Shown here: positions 39,328 through 49,459 of the stretch, piece after piece
Position numbering within the stretch: the first letter of the stretch is position 1
Layout: each line of letters begins with the position of its first letter
From: Chitinophagaceae bacterium
GTDB lineage: Bacteria > Bacteroidota > Bacteroidia > Chitinophagales > Chitinophagaceae
Assembly (NCBI GenBank): GCA_016703625.1
Contig: JADJBP010000012.1
Location: 52,712-116,711 of the forward strand
Direction: 5' to 3'
Length of the DNA stretch: 64,000 nt
The notes under the pieces: generated by a model
Database searches by the model: none
What the model was told of the DNA's origin: nothing
The model's input: only the letters and a program-made list of their open reading frames with translations
Made by a program: the position numbers and the translations under genes

Positions 39328-41547
39328 TTAATTTCCTCCGCCACCCATTCCTCCACTTTGCTGGGTTCTTTTATTTTCTTCTTCTATAGATGTTTTGCGC
39401 TGGCGTGCCGCTTTTACCTGTGCATTACCAAAACGGTAACTGAAGTTTAATTTAAACTGGCGGCTTTCCCAGCGCCCGCTGGCTTCACTGTACTGGCCGG
39501 TAAAGTTGGTGCTCCTTTCCATTTCATTAACCGGAACATATCACTCACAGCTGCTCTTACGGTTCCTTTTCCTTTGAACAAAGTTTTTTGTAAACCGCCG
39601 TCGATACTGTACATGGCAATGCTTTTAAAGGTTCCCTGCCAGATGGATGGCGAGGTATAAAATCCACTGAGTTCAGCTTTAAATCCTTTGCCCAGGTTAA
39701 ACGTGTTCTGCATATAAAAACTCATGGCAAAAACATCCAGGTTCACTTTCCGGTCGCCGCCGCCAAAATCAGCTTTGTAAATGGAGTAGTAGGAATTCAC
39801 ATTCACAAAGAACCCGTACCACTTATATTGAAAAGGATAGCTGATATTCAGGCTCACAATATCCTGCGTTGCTAAATTCTTTTTGGTTAAAAAGCTTTTT
39901 GAGCCTTCCGTTGTATCCGGCAGTTGCGTAAAAATATCTTTAACATGACTGTAATTCAGCTGCGTATTTAATTTGTATTTGTAGGTATGCGTTAAACCAA
40001 AACTGTTGGTGTATTGCGGCCTCAGGTTGGTATTGCCTTTCATAAAAGAGTAATCATTCAGCTTAAACTCAAAAGGGTTCAGGTCCTGGTATGCCGGCCT
40101 GTCGATACGGCGGCTGTAGGTAATACCAAACTGGCTCATCGGGTTCTTGTTAAAAGTTAAAGCCAGGCTGGGGAACACATCCGTGTAATTGCGGTGAATG
40201 GATGAATCATAATTTTCATAAGCACTGGTATTGGTATTGTATTTAAGCCCGGTTGAATTACCATCACTTACTGTATTTTCAACCCGTACGCCAACCTGGA
40301 ACATAAATCCTTTGAATGCACGGTTATAGTTTACATATACGGCATTGATATTTTCCGTATAATTAAACCGGTTGCTTTTATCCTTATCGTACACCTCGTT
40401 GTTGCCAAACACATCATAGCGTTTAAAATCATTGTCAGTTTTTACAAAACCAACCCTGGCACCAAATCCCAGGCGGCCTTTGTAAAAATTTCTTTCATAA
40501 TCTGTTTTTGCCGAAAAAATATTGATATTGGTAGGCGAGATCATGCGGTAAACATTGCTGAATAATTTGGTGTTGCCGGATGCATCAAAATAATCATTTG
40601 GCTGAAACTGGTTACTCCTGAGCCTGAAAATACCATAATCAACATCAATATTCAGCTCGGTGCCACCGGTAACCGCATACCGGTAATTGAGGTTGGTATT
40701 CACATTATTTCTTTTGGAATCATTATCATTGGAAGCTATTAAAACCCTTGTAGTGGTATTGGTGGGGCGGTAAATGATATACATCGGGCCATCTGTATTC
40801 ATTTCAGATATTATAACCCGTGTTTACACTGCCGTTTGTTCCGAATGTTTTATTTTTTTTGAGTTTGATGTTGATGATCCCGGCATTGCCCGCAGCTTCA
40901 TATTTGGCCGATGGGTTGGTAATGATCTCTACCGCTTCAATTTGTGAAGATTGCAAAGATTTTAAATAGGCTGCCAGGTCGGCGCCTGATAAAGGGCTTG
41001 GTTTACCGTCGATATACACCTGTACACCGTTCTTCCCGGCAAGGCTCAGGTTATCATCCTTATCAACCATTACTCCCGGCGCTTTGCGCAATAATTCCAG
41101 TGCATCATTGCCCACGGCATTAATGGTGCCTTCCACATTTAAAATGGTTTTATCGGCCTTCACTTCCACAATAGGTTTGGCGCTGGTTACGGTTACGCCT
41201 TCGAGGCTTTTTACTGCAGGTTGTGGGATCAGCACCGGGGCTGTTGCATTTTCGTTTTCCTTTAATTCAAATGTAGCGGAACCGGATTTTTGCATGCCTG
41301 CCACCGTGGTGGTTACAAAATAACGACCCGGTTTTACCTGGATGATCTCATAATTACCCTTACTGTCGGTAACAGCTGTTTTAACCAGCGAAGAATCTTT
41401 GGCAGACTGCAACATCACGGTAGCAGCAACGATCGCTTTCCCGTTATTGTCGGAAACCTGTCCGGCAATGTTAGAAAGGCTTTGTGCAAAGCTGTTGAAT
41501 GTGGTAAATAAACTAATAGTTACTATTAGCAGTAGTTTTTGTTTCAT
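39328..41547 (-). pseudogene. TonB-dependent-receptor-like outer membrane protein with internal deletion and frameshift
   Basis: About 735 residues. It has a signal peptide (LLLIVTISLFTTFNSFAQS), a carboxypeptidase-regulatory-like domain (GQVSDNNGKAIVAATVMLQ), a plug with GNDALELLRKAPGVMVD and VYIDGKPSPLSG, then a beta-barrel of the OMP_b-brl_3 family ending QFKLNFSYRFG plus a basic tail. After NTGYN (near 40803) the frame stops, and the next frame resumes at NTDGPMYIIYRPTN. Homologues have roughly 90 residues of early barrel strands here, so about 270 bp seem missing. A further one-base break lies near 39522. It would import or bind a large ligand if intact. Confidence 0.78.
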
Positions 41548-41726
41548 GGTTGTACTTTAAGTTTCTGTTTTTTAAAATCCGGCGCAATTTAGTTAAGATT
41601 AATTGAAATCTTAATGTCATAATTCACGAATTGAGCTTTTTAAAGGATGAATGGTATCTTTTCGGGTGTCAATAATAAATTTTGGTATACTGGCAGTCGA
41701 AAATTTTAAAAGAACCTTGTTTTCTG

Positions 41727-42369
41727 TTACCCTTTGTTGAATTCTTCAATCTCTTTTAGAAAATTTTGGGCCTGCATAACTGAAATATGCTCAGGATCGT
41801 TTTTTATTAAGGCTTTAACCCATTTTTTATGCATGTTGGCAGGAGTGAGGTTCCTGTACAACCAAATAGTGAGCAGGGTAAAAAGCAGGGTGATGGGTAC
41901 AGCGATCAGCCAGAATGCGATACGGTTGCCTACAATCATTCCGGTACTCCAGAACCAGGTTGTATAAAACGGGGTTTGTAACCAGATAAAGCGGCTGTTG
42001 AAAGTAGATGCCTGTAATTTGGAAAGCTTTTTTTGTGTTTCGGTAATGCTTTGGCTGTAATCCAATTCTTTGATGAGTACAATATGTTTGATATATAGTG
42101 CAACAGCTAAAATAGTGATCAACATGATCATGAAAGCCGAAACCGTGAAATACATATTTTGCAATTGATTGCCGTAAATAAGCATACCTAAAATTAATGA
42201 CCACAGGATGCCCAGGATAACTGCCACTAATTTAAATTTTGCCAGGCTGTTAAGCTTGACTGTGCTTTTTGTTTTTGAATTGAATCCAGCATGAACAGAT
42301 TTAATTTCATGCTTCTGTCCAGTTTTCTTCCTGTGCTTTCCAGAGATTTATGAGTGTGATATCTTCCAT
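41727..42369 (-). CDS. Membrane protein encoded with an ECF sigma factor (two frameshifts)
   Basis: About 214 residues when joined: a cytoplasmic N-terminus MEDITLINLWKAQEEKLDRS, membrane helices near 80-100 and 105-125, a polar helix, and two more helices near 165-185. It starts five bases after the sigma-factor stop, and its N-terminal layout is what an anti-sigma or sigma-linked membrane partner would have, but there is no zinc motif. Frame breaks near 42323-42326 (T4) and about 42255. Family not recognised. Confidence 0.6.
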
Positions 42370-42373
42370 GGTC

Positions 42374-42886
42374 TTAATGATTGCGTGTTGAAAATTTTTG
42401 TTTTAATTTATTTTTTATCCTGCTGATCTTTGTGGCAACATTGGTCTCCGTGATACCCAGGATATCTGCCATTTCGCTGTACGGTTTTTCTTCCAGGTAA
42501 AGAATCATTAATGCCTTATCCAGTTCTTTAAGTTCGTTGATGAAAAGCTGCAGCAGGTCAATATTTTTTTCCAATATTGAATTATCTTCCTTTTTGTCTT
42601 CCATTTCAATACCCGGTACTGCCGGTTGAATAATGGTTTCACTTTTCTGTGTTTTCCGGTAACAGGTGATCGCTACATTTAAAGCAACCCTGTACATCCA
42701 GGTAGAGAATTTAACGCTGCCGTTAAAATGGCTGTACGATCTCCAAAGCTGGTAAATGATCTCCTGGGCAAGGTCATCCCGGTCACTGCCATTTTTGCAA
42801 TAGGAATTACATATCTTATAAATAATGAGTTTGTGCTCAGCTATAAGCTTTAAAAATTCCTCCTTGTTGTTTTGGTTCATCATCAA
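42374..42886 (-). CDS. ECF RNA polymerase sigma factor
   Basis: 170 residues, intact. Region 2 is DDLAQEIIYQLWRSY followed by FSTWMYRVALNVAI; region 4 is PYSEMADILGITETNVATKISRIKNKLKQK with its helix-turn-helix. There is a polar linker between them. It would direct transcription of a small regulon. The membrane protein at 41727-42369 follows immediately and is the likely regulator or target. Confidence 0.9.
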   Translation of the reverse strand: MMMNQNNKEEFLKLIAEHKLIIYKICNSYCKNGSDRDDLAQEIIYQLWRSYSHFNGSVKFSTWMYRVALNVAITCYRKTQKSETIIQPAVPGIEMEDKKEDNSILEKNIDLLQLFINELKELDKALMILYLEEKPYSEMADILGITETNVATKISRIKNKLKQKFSTRNH

Positions 42887-42992
42887 TTCTAAGTAACAGT
42901 ATTTTCTTCATTATTCGCAGCAGGGGCCTTAAAATCACAGTTTACACGTAATTATTTTCAAAATACCAGCAATAACTGCATTGGTAAAGGCT

Positions 42993-43000
42993 TACCTTTG
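42993..43000 (+). promoter_or_regulatory. -7 element of rimO (TACCTTTG)
   Basis: CTTACCTTTGCCGCC lies 13-20 bases before the rimO ATG at 43013. It shares TTACCTTTGCCG with the rplU and rpmB promoters. Confidence 0.75.
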
Positions 43001-43012
43001 CCGCCAATTATT

Positions 43013-44129
43013 ATGAAGACAAAGTCAATTAAAAGGGATAAGGTAAACATCATTACCCTGGGTTGCAGTAAAAATATGGTCGACAGCGAAGTGCTGAGTG
43101 GCCAGTTAATTGCCAATGAAATTGATGTGGTACACGAGAATGCAAAGAAGGATCATAATATAGTTGTGATCAACACCTGTGGTTTTATTGAAAAGGCCAA
43201 GGAAGAAAGTATCAATACCATTTTACAACAGGTTGAATTAAAACGCCGCGGTAAACTGGATAAAGTGTATGTTACCGGCTGCCTGAGTGAGCGCTATAAA
43301 AATAACCTGGAAGCTGAGATACCCGAAGTGGATGCGTATTTCGGTACGATGGAACTGCCCAATATCTTAAAAACATTTGATGCCGATTATAAAAATGACC
43401 TGGTGGGTGAACGCTTATTGTACACGCCGCAGCATTATGCGTACATGAAGATCAGTGAAGGCTGCAACCGTACCTGTTCATTTTGTGCCATTCCGTTAAT
43501 GAGGGGACAACATGTAAGCCGTACCATTGAATCACTGGTTGATGAAGCCTAATATCTGTAATTACCTCGATATGCCGCTGCAGCATGCAGCCAACAATAT
43601 GCTGGGTTTGATGAAGCGCCAGATTACGCGTGAAGAGATGGAAGATCTCATCGGTGACATACGCTACCGCCTGCCCGAAATCTGTTTGCGTACCACGTTG
43701 ATCGCCGGTTTTCCCGGTGAAACGAGGGATGATGTGGAAGAACTGAAAACCTTCCTGCAGCAGATGCGCTTTGACCGGGTGGGTATTTTTACCTACAGCC
43801 ACGAAGAAGGAACCAGCGAACACGACCTGGTTGATAATATCCCAGCTGAAGAAAAAGAAGAAAGGGCACAGGAGATCATGGAAGTGCAGCAGGAGATCAG
43901 CCTGGAAAAGAACCAGGAAAAAGTTGGCAAAACATTTAAGGTACTCATCGATAAAAAAGAGGCCGGCCGTTACCTTGGCCGCACCGAATATGACAGTGTG
44001 GAAGTGGACAATGAAGTGATCATTCAAAGTAAAAAGAAATTAACGATCGGTGAATTTGTTCAGGTAAAGATCACTAAAGCCTACGATTACGATATTGAAG
44101 GAGAAGTTGTTTACGAAAAGACACCTTAA
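43013..44129 (+). pseudogene. rimO: Ribosomal protein S12 methylthiotransferase RimO with internal deletion
   Basis: N-terminal UPF0004 domain with cluster-binding cysteines (LGCSKNMVDSE, INTCGFIEKAKEES, GCLSERY), the radical-SAM triad CNRTCSFC, and a C-terminal TRAM domain (FVQVKITKAYDYDIEGEVV). The protein would methylthiolate Asp of ribosomal S12. At 43541-43550 the text runs from SLVDEA straight into KPNICNYLDMPLQHA in another frame. Intact homologues have about 65 residues between these points, with part of the radical-SAM barrel. The expected 430-440 residues are reduced to ~372. The 5-base word AAGCC could belong to both sides of the junction. Start set at 43013. Confidence 0.85.
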
Positions 44130-44148
44130 AAAATTCCATCTTTGCTGT

Positions 44149-44372
44149 CAGCCTGAGCGTGCCTACTGGACAGGCAGGCTTGTCGAAGGCGGGTTATTAA
44201 AAAAAATCGGGGGGGGAAAACCCCCCCCCCGACATCCTTTTATTATCTAACCTTTTGTAATTTTTAAATAAAAAAATCCTTTTTTGTTGGCCGGGGCTAC
44301 CTCAGGCCTGTCGAAGGCGGGTTTATTAAAAACAATCCGGGTTCGACAAGTTCACCCTGACATACTTTTAGT
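44149..44372. repeat. Nested palindromic elements of the CCTGAGC..GTCGAAGG family
   Basis: A left arm near 44150-44190 is split: CCTGAGC, then a ~20-base insert (TGCCTACTGGACAGGCAGG), then CTTGTCGAAGGCGGG. A second left arm (CTCAGGCCTGTCGAAGGCGG) lies near 44302, and a right arm TTCGACAAGTTCACCCTGAC near 44342-44362. It resembles one element inserted into or duplicated within another, between rimO and the convergent cytochrome gene. Confidence 0.75.
44207..44232 (+). terminator. G8-AAAA-C10 hairpin after rimO
   Basis: TCGGGGGGGG, AAAA, CCCCCCCCCCGA forms an almost pure G:C stem, preceded by seven A and followed by CATCCTTTTATT. It probably ends rimO transcription. The unequal arm lengths may be homopolymer error. 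Confidence 0.65.
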
Positions 44373-44403
44373 ATCTGAACTTTTTTTTTATTTTAAGAAA
44401 TAG

Positions 44404-45372
44404 CTATTTCGGATATTTTTCCACCAGGTTATTTACCGGCGGTATGGTTTGCAGGTACCTGTAAATGGCCTTAATATCAAGATCATCCATTTTGGCAAAC
44501 AGCGACCAGGGCATGATGGAATTTTTTTTGCCGGGATCGCTCACAAATAATGCCGGGTCCCTGTAGTGTTTGAATTTATCGAGGAACATTTCTTCGGTCC
44601 ATTTGCCAATACCGGTTGCCGTGTCGGGTGTAATATTTGCCGAGTTAACCTTAAAGGATCCCAGGTTATAATGAAAACCACCTGAAAACTTTTTAGATAT
44701 CACATACTTCCCGTTTTCCATGGGGGTATGGCATTCCATACAGGTAGCACTGTTTACCATATACGCACCATATTTAACCATGTCCGAAACATCGGGTTTA
44801 ACATTGTCGGCCGGTGAATTGCTTTGCAGCTGCGGGTAAACTGTCGCCAGGGGGATGAACAGTTTCCTTTCCGGAACAGCGTTGTTGTTGGGTTTGAGGG
44901 TTCGCAGGTAAGCGATAATACTGTAAATATCGTCCTTACTCATTAAATTATAATACGGGTAAGGCATGATGGGGTACAGGGTATCCCCGTTCTTATTGAT
45001 CCCACGGGTAATGGCCCTCACGATCTCTTCATCGGTCCATTTGCCAATTCCGTTAACGGTATCGGGTGTGATATTTTTTGCAAATACAACACCGGGTATA
45101 CTGTAGATCTCGTTAAAAACTTCGCCACCCATTCCTTCTGTACCGTTAACAACCAGGCCGGAAAATTTGTTATAATCCCGCTGGCTGTGGCAATCGATAC
45201 AGCCTGAAACATTATGGGCCAGGTATTTGCCCTTTGCGATCATGGCATTTAATGAATCAGCGTTTGCTTTTTTATCAGCACCGGTTTTATTATTGTTGCA
45301 GGAGTAGAAAAACGACAGGAAGGTTAAAAACGCTGTAAATAATATGCTGAATTTTAAATGAATATTTTTCAT
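44404..45372 (-). CDS. Dihaem cytochrome c lipoprotein
   Basis: 322 residues, intact. The leader ends at the lipobox FYSC. Two haem c motifs, CIDCH (residue ~58) and CMECH (~211), each begin a cytochrome c domain; likely axial Met ligands lie in YPIMPYPYY and SIMPWSLFAK. It is an electron carrier anchored in the periplasm, similar to c-type subunits of alcohol or gluconate dehydrogenases. It stands alone, so the partner dehydrogenase is elsewhere. Confidence 0.9.
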   Translation of the reverse strand: MKNIHLKFSILFTAFLTFLSFFYSCNNNKTGADKKANADSLNAMIAKGKYLAHNVSGCIDCHSQRDYNKFSGLVVNGTEGMGGEVFNEIYSIPGVVFAKNITPDTVNGIGKWTDEEIVRAITRGINKNGDTLYPIMPYPYYNLMSKDDIYSIIAYLRTLKPNNNAVPERKLFIPLATVYPQLQSNSPADNVKPDVSDMVKYGAYMVNSATCMECHTPMENGKYVISKKFSGGFHYNLGSFKVNSANITPDTATGIGKWTEEMFLDKFKHYRDPALFVSDPGKKNSIMPWSLFAKMDDLDIKAIYRYLQTIPPVNNLVEKYPK

Positions 45373-45538
45373 AAGTAAAAATTTAACCTGTTTATGATAA
45401 TTTGTACTGTAAAAGATGAAAAAAAAAACGGTAAATGCAAATGATTCGCTATGATATTGGTCATAAGCCGGTTGAAAATGTAAAAAATACTTCTGTTAAT
45501 CCGGGGAAACTAAGCTGCTTTAATTTTAGGGATTAGCG

Positions 45539-45546
45539 TAAGTTTG
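45539..45546 (+). promoter_or_regulatory. -7 element upstream of bshC (TAAGTTTG)
   Basis: TAAGTTTG fits TAnnTTTG and lies 62 bp before the bshC ATG. Confidence 0.55.
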
Positions 45547-45608
45547 TAGCATAAACTGACCAAACCCAACGGAGCAGTTGCGATGTTGGATGAAACAAAA
45601 GAATAAAC

Positions 45609-47226
45609 ATGAATTTTACATCAACAGCAATGGCTTACCGGGAAACGGGCTTTTATTCCCGGATCATTGCAGATTACCTCGACGGGCAACTGCAGCTGCA
45701 GTCCTTTTTTACCCACCCGGTTTCTGTTGATGGCATCAAAGCTGCTGTTGCAGCAAGGCGCTCATTTCCAACCAACCGGAAATTACTGGTTGATACCTTG
45801 CAAAAACATTATGAAGCAATCCCGGTTTCGGAAAAAGTAAAAGCGAATATCCATTTGCTGTTGGCTGAAAATACGTTCACGGTTACCACGGCCCATCAGC
45901 CCAATATTTTTACCGGCCATTTGTATTTTATTTATAAGATCCTGCATGTGATCAGGCTTTGCGAAAAAATTAAGGCCGACATGCCCGCAAATGATTTTGT
46001 ACCGGTGTTTTATATGGGCAGCGAAGATGCAGACCTGGAAGAACTGGGACATGTTTACATCAATGGGCAGAAACGGGTGTGGGATACCACGCAAACCGGT
46101 GCTGTTGGCAGGATGAAAGTGGATAAGGCGTTAATTAAAATGCTGGATGACATTGCAGGAGAGATCACGGTGCATCCTCATGGAAAGGATATCATTGAAG
46201 GGATGAAAGCCTGTTATACGGAAGGCACCAGTATTGAGCAGGCAACATTCAAGCTCATCAACAGCCTGTTTGGCGAATACGGGTTGCTTGTGTTATTACC
46301 CGATGATGCGGACTATAAAAAAGCATTTATCCCGGTATTGGAAAAAGAATTGGCCACGCAGTTTTCGCATGGACTGGTTGCAGCAACAGTAGCCGCATTC
46401 CCTAAGGAATACAAGGTGCAGACGGGCGGCCGGGAACTGAACCTGTTTTATTTAAAAGATGATGCCCGGGAAAGGATCGAAAAACGCAATGGACAATTTA
46501 CCATAGTCAATACATTGGTCTCTGCGGGTGTGCCCGGGTCTTTTACAGAACCGGAAATGATGGAGGAATTGAAAAACAACCCGGAGCGGTTCAGCCCGAA
46601 CGTAATTCTGCGCCCGGTCTTCCAGGAAATGATCTTACCCAATATCGCTTTCATTGGCGGCGGTGGAGAAATCGGGTATTGGCTGGAATTGAAAAAAGTA
46701 TTTGAAGCAGCAGGGGTGCCTTTCCCGGTATTGGTGCTGCGTAATTCTTTTTTACTGGTTGAAAAGAAGCATGCTGCTGCAGCAAAAAAACTTGGATTTA
46801 CTGCAGGCGAATTGTTTACACCCGAACAGGATCTGATGCAGGTACTGGTAAAAAGGGAAAGCGAAGTGCAATTAAGCCTGGGAAAGGAGAAACAGGCTGT
46901 TCATGAAATTTATGTGCAGATAAAAAAATAATGCCGCCGCTGTGGATATAACCCTGCAACCGCATACCGAGGCACTTGAAAAGCTGGCCTTGAAAAAAAT
47001 AGAAGCACTTGAAAAGAAATTGCTCCGGGCCGAAAAGAAAAAATTTGAAGCACAGCAGCGGCAACTGCATAAACTGAGATCAATATTATTTCCACATGAT
47101 AATTTACAGGAACGCATAGAGAACTTCATGCCCTTTTATGCAAAGTGGGGGAAGGATTTTATCGGGGACGTTTACCGTGCGTCTTTAAGCCTGGAGCAGG
47201 AGTTTGTGATCATGGAGGAAGCGTAA
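45609..47226 (+). CDS. bshC: Bacillithiol biosynthesis cysteine-adding enzyme BshC (one frameshift)
   Basis: About 539 residues, normal for BshC. N-terminal Rossmann-type domain with TTAHQPNIFTGHLYFIYKI and YMGSEDADLEELGH, middle with LRPVFQEMILPNIAFIGGGGEIGYW, and a C-terminal coiled coil (ALEKLALKKIEALEKKLLRA). It adds cysteine to GlcN-malate in the last step of bacillithiol synthesis. The frame breaks in the A7 run 46922-46928; with six A the text reads QIKNNAAAVDITLQ and continues into the coiled coil. Confidence 0.92.
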
Positions 47227-47319
47227 ACATTAAGCGGTTTCACAAAACAGGGTTCATAGCTGTTTAAACCATAGTTTTGATATTTGCTAACTTTACCATT
47301 ACCAAAACCAACGCCAGTC

Positions 47320-48144
47320 ATGTATCATAAAACCAAAAAGCAGGTACATTCTTTGCTTCATCCCGAGCTTGGCAATAACAGATCAGTTAAGATACTGAAT
47401 GGGTTTATCATTATCCTGATCATACTGAATGTAGCTGCGGTCATGCTGGAAACGGTTGATTCCATTTACCGGGAATATGAAACATTCTTCAGGATCTTTG
47501 ACCTGGTTTCGGTGATCATTTTTACGGTTGAATATGTACTGCGGGTATGGAGCAGCAATCACGATCCCCGTTATGCGCACTTTCTTCATGGCCGTTTGCG
47601 GTACATGCTTTCTGCCGGGGCGCTTATTGACCTGCTGGCCTTCCTTCCTTTTTATATCCATGTATTTGCAGGACTTGATCTCCGGGTATTGCGTATCCTG
47701 CGCCTGTTAAGGTTTTTACGGTTATTCCGGCTCACCGCATTTATGAAATCGACCCAGCTGGTAAAAAATGTGTTTAAGACCAGGGCCAATGACCTCAAAC
47801 TCAGCCTGGTGCTCATCCTCTTCCTGATCATCATTGCCGCCTGCCTGGTTTTCTTTTCCGAGCACCGGGTACAGCCAGAAATTTTTTCGAGTATCCCGGC
47901 TACCCTCTGGTGGTCTGTTATGACCGTTACTACGGTGGGATATGGTGATATGATCCCCATCACCGTGCCGGGTAAGATCTTCACCAGCCTGATCTCCGTA
48001 ATGGGACTGGCTATTTTTGCATTGCCTGCAGGCATCATTACCGCAGGTTTTTTGGAAGAGACCCGGAAGTTAAAAAAGGGAAAGGCAGCTGTTTGTCCGC
48101 ATTGTGGCAAGCCGATGGAGGAACATGGCCATGCTGCGGATTGA
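47320..48144 (+). CDS. Voltage-gated K+ channel subunit with C-terminal zinc ribbon
   Basis: 274 residues from the ATG at 47320, intact. Six membrane helices: the S4 voltage sensor is RVLRILRLLRFLRLFRL (Arg every third position), and the pore loop holds the potassium filter TVGYGD (residue ~206). After S6 comes a charged helix, then CPHCGKPMEEHGH, a half zinc-ribbon with CxxC and two His, an unusual tail that could make gating respond to metal or redox. Tetramer assembly is inferred from the family. Confidence 0.9.
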   Translation: MYHKTKKQVHSLLHPELGNNRSVKILNGFIIILIILNVAAVMLETVDSIYREYETFFRIFDLVSVIIFTVEYVLRVWSSNHDPRYAHFLHGRLRYMLSAGALIDLLAFLPFYIHVFAGLDLRVLRILRLLRFLRLFRLTAFMKSTQLVKNVFKTRANDLKLSLVLILFLIIIAACLVFFSEHRVQPEIFSSIPATLWWSVMTVTTVGYGDMIPITVPGKIFTSLISVMGLAIFALPAGIITAGFLEETRKLKKGKAAVCPHCGKPMEEHGHAAD

Positions 48145-48494
48145 AAATAGGGTATGATCTGCAGTTATTCCCTTGTAAAACCCTGAACATGCTTACTGAT
48201 AAAGGCGAACCAGGTTTATGTTTACGATCATATTGCTTTTGTTGTATTGGCCGATGCTGCCATTGCAATAACAGCAACCGCATGTGCATGATGCATTTTA
48301 CAGTAACCAAAACTCAAATTTTAATTTCCGGATAAATTGGTTAATTTTATTAAGCGATTTCGATACCTGCACAATATCATTACGATTGACCAAAAAAACA
48401 TTTTAGTACCGGCCAAGTTCAGCCGGTAAAACAACAAACAGTTTTTGTTTTAATTTATTGAAGCCATTACATTCACTTTTAAAATCATCATTTT
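48145..48494. other. Spacer without a gene
   Basis: 350 bp between the K+ channel and the CBS protein. No repeat family or clear -7 element was seen. Confidence 0.5.
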
Positions 48495-48926
48495 ATGGGA
48501 GCTGTACATCATATCATCAGATCGAAGGGGAGTGCCGTTTTTTCGATCCGGCCGGATATTACCGTTTTTAAGGCACTTGAGATAATGCTGGAAAAAAATG
48601 TGAGCTCGCTGGTGGTTATGGAAGATGAAAAACTGATCGGTATTTTTACAGAAAGGGATTATGCCCGTAAAGTGACCCTGAAGGGAAAGACCTCAAAGGA
48701 AACCCCGGTTGGTGATATCATGAGCGGTAACGTGATCACCGTTTCGCCCGACAGCACCATTGATGAATGTATGAATTTAATGACCAATAATTTTATCCGC
48801 CATTTACCGGTGATGGAAAATGATAAACTGATCGGGCTGATCTCTATCGGTGATGTGGTGAAATATATCATTCAAGAGCAGAAATTCATCATTGAGAATA
48901 TGGAGCAGTATATTGGGGGGACTTAG
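48495..48926 (+). CDS. Stand-alone CBS-domain-pair protein
   Basis: 143 residues, intact. Two CBS motifs: FSIRPDITVFKALEIMLEKN with SLVVMEDEKLIGIFTERDYAR, and ITVSPDSTIDECMNLMTNN with HLPVMENDKLIGLISIGDVVK. CBS pairs bind adenine nucleotides and regulate partner enzymes or channels. The neighbouring K+ channel on the same strand is a possible partner, but a 350-bp gap separates them. Confidence 0.9.
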   Translation: MGAVHHIIRSKGSAVFSIRPDITVFKALEIMLEKNVSSLVVMEDEKLIGIFTERDYARKVTLKGKTSKETPVGDIMSGNVITVSPDSTIDECMNLMTNNFIRHLPVMENDKLIGLISIGDVVKYIIQEQKFIIENMEQYIGGT

Positions 48927-48973
48927 TTTTTTTTTGGCGAATACTTACCTCTAATTTGTTTATTGATCTTCTA

Positions 48974-49459
48974 TCAATAAAGGTATATGTCAAGCTGAAA
49001 ATAAGTTAACGATCTTTCTTTGTCATAGCATTTGGTAAGTACAACACTAAACTCTCCGGGGTTAATAATTTGATTTTCCCCATAAACAATATAGGTTCTT
49101 AAAATGCCCAGTTCTTCCTCCTCGGATACATCCACTGTTTTAAGCATGCCGGAAGCCTGTTGTTTTAGGCTTTTAAACTGCGCCTCATCTTTAAAAGCGC
49201 TGCAGTAAATGATGATCTTGCCTCTTTGCTTCTTTGCGGTTAAAGAATCCTGCCCGAAATAAACAACTATTACACTATCGCCAGAGCGACTGGTTAAAAT
49301 GGCTCTTTCTTCGAACCCGTTTACAGCCTGTAATATGCCCAATGCAGTTTTGACAGATGTGCTATTGTATGCTTTTATCAAACTCTTCAGGTCAAGCATC
49401 TGCGAAAAAACATTTACTGAAAATTGTGTAGCTATAAGAAGGAAAAACAATTTTTTCAT
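48974..49459 (-). CDS. Exported protein of unknown function (DUF4252-like)
   Basis: 161 residues, intact, with a signal peptide (FFLLIATQFSVNVFSQ). The body is alpha/beta with two Cys (IIIYCSAF, VLTKCYD). It resembles small exported DUF4252-type proteins in size and layout, but I am not sure of the assignment. Confidence 0.5.
   Translation of the reverse strand: MKKLFFLLIATQFSVNVFSQMLDLKSLIKAYNSTSVKTALGILQAVNGFEERAILTSRSGDSVIVVYFGQDSLTAKKQRGKIIIYCSAFKDEAQFKSLKQQASGMLKTVDVSEEEELGILRTYIVYGENQIINPGEFSVVLTKCYDKERSLTYFQLDIYLY

Noticed and set aside
43452..44027. 191-codon minus-strand frame opposite rimO
   Set aside because: Antisense to the conserved RimO C-terminal half; no independent support.
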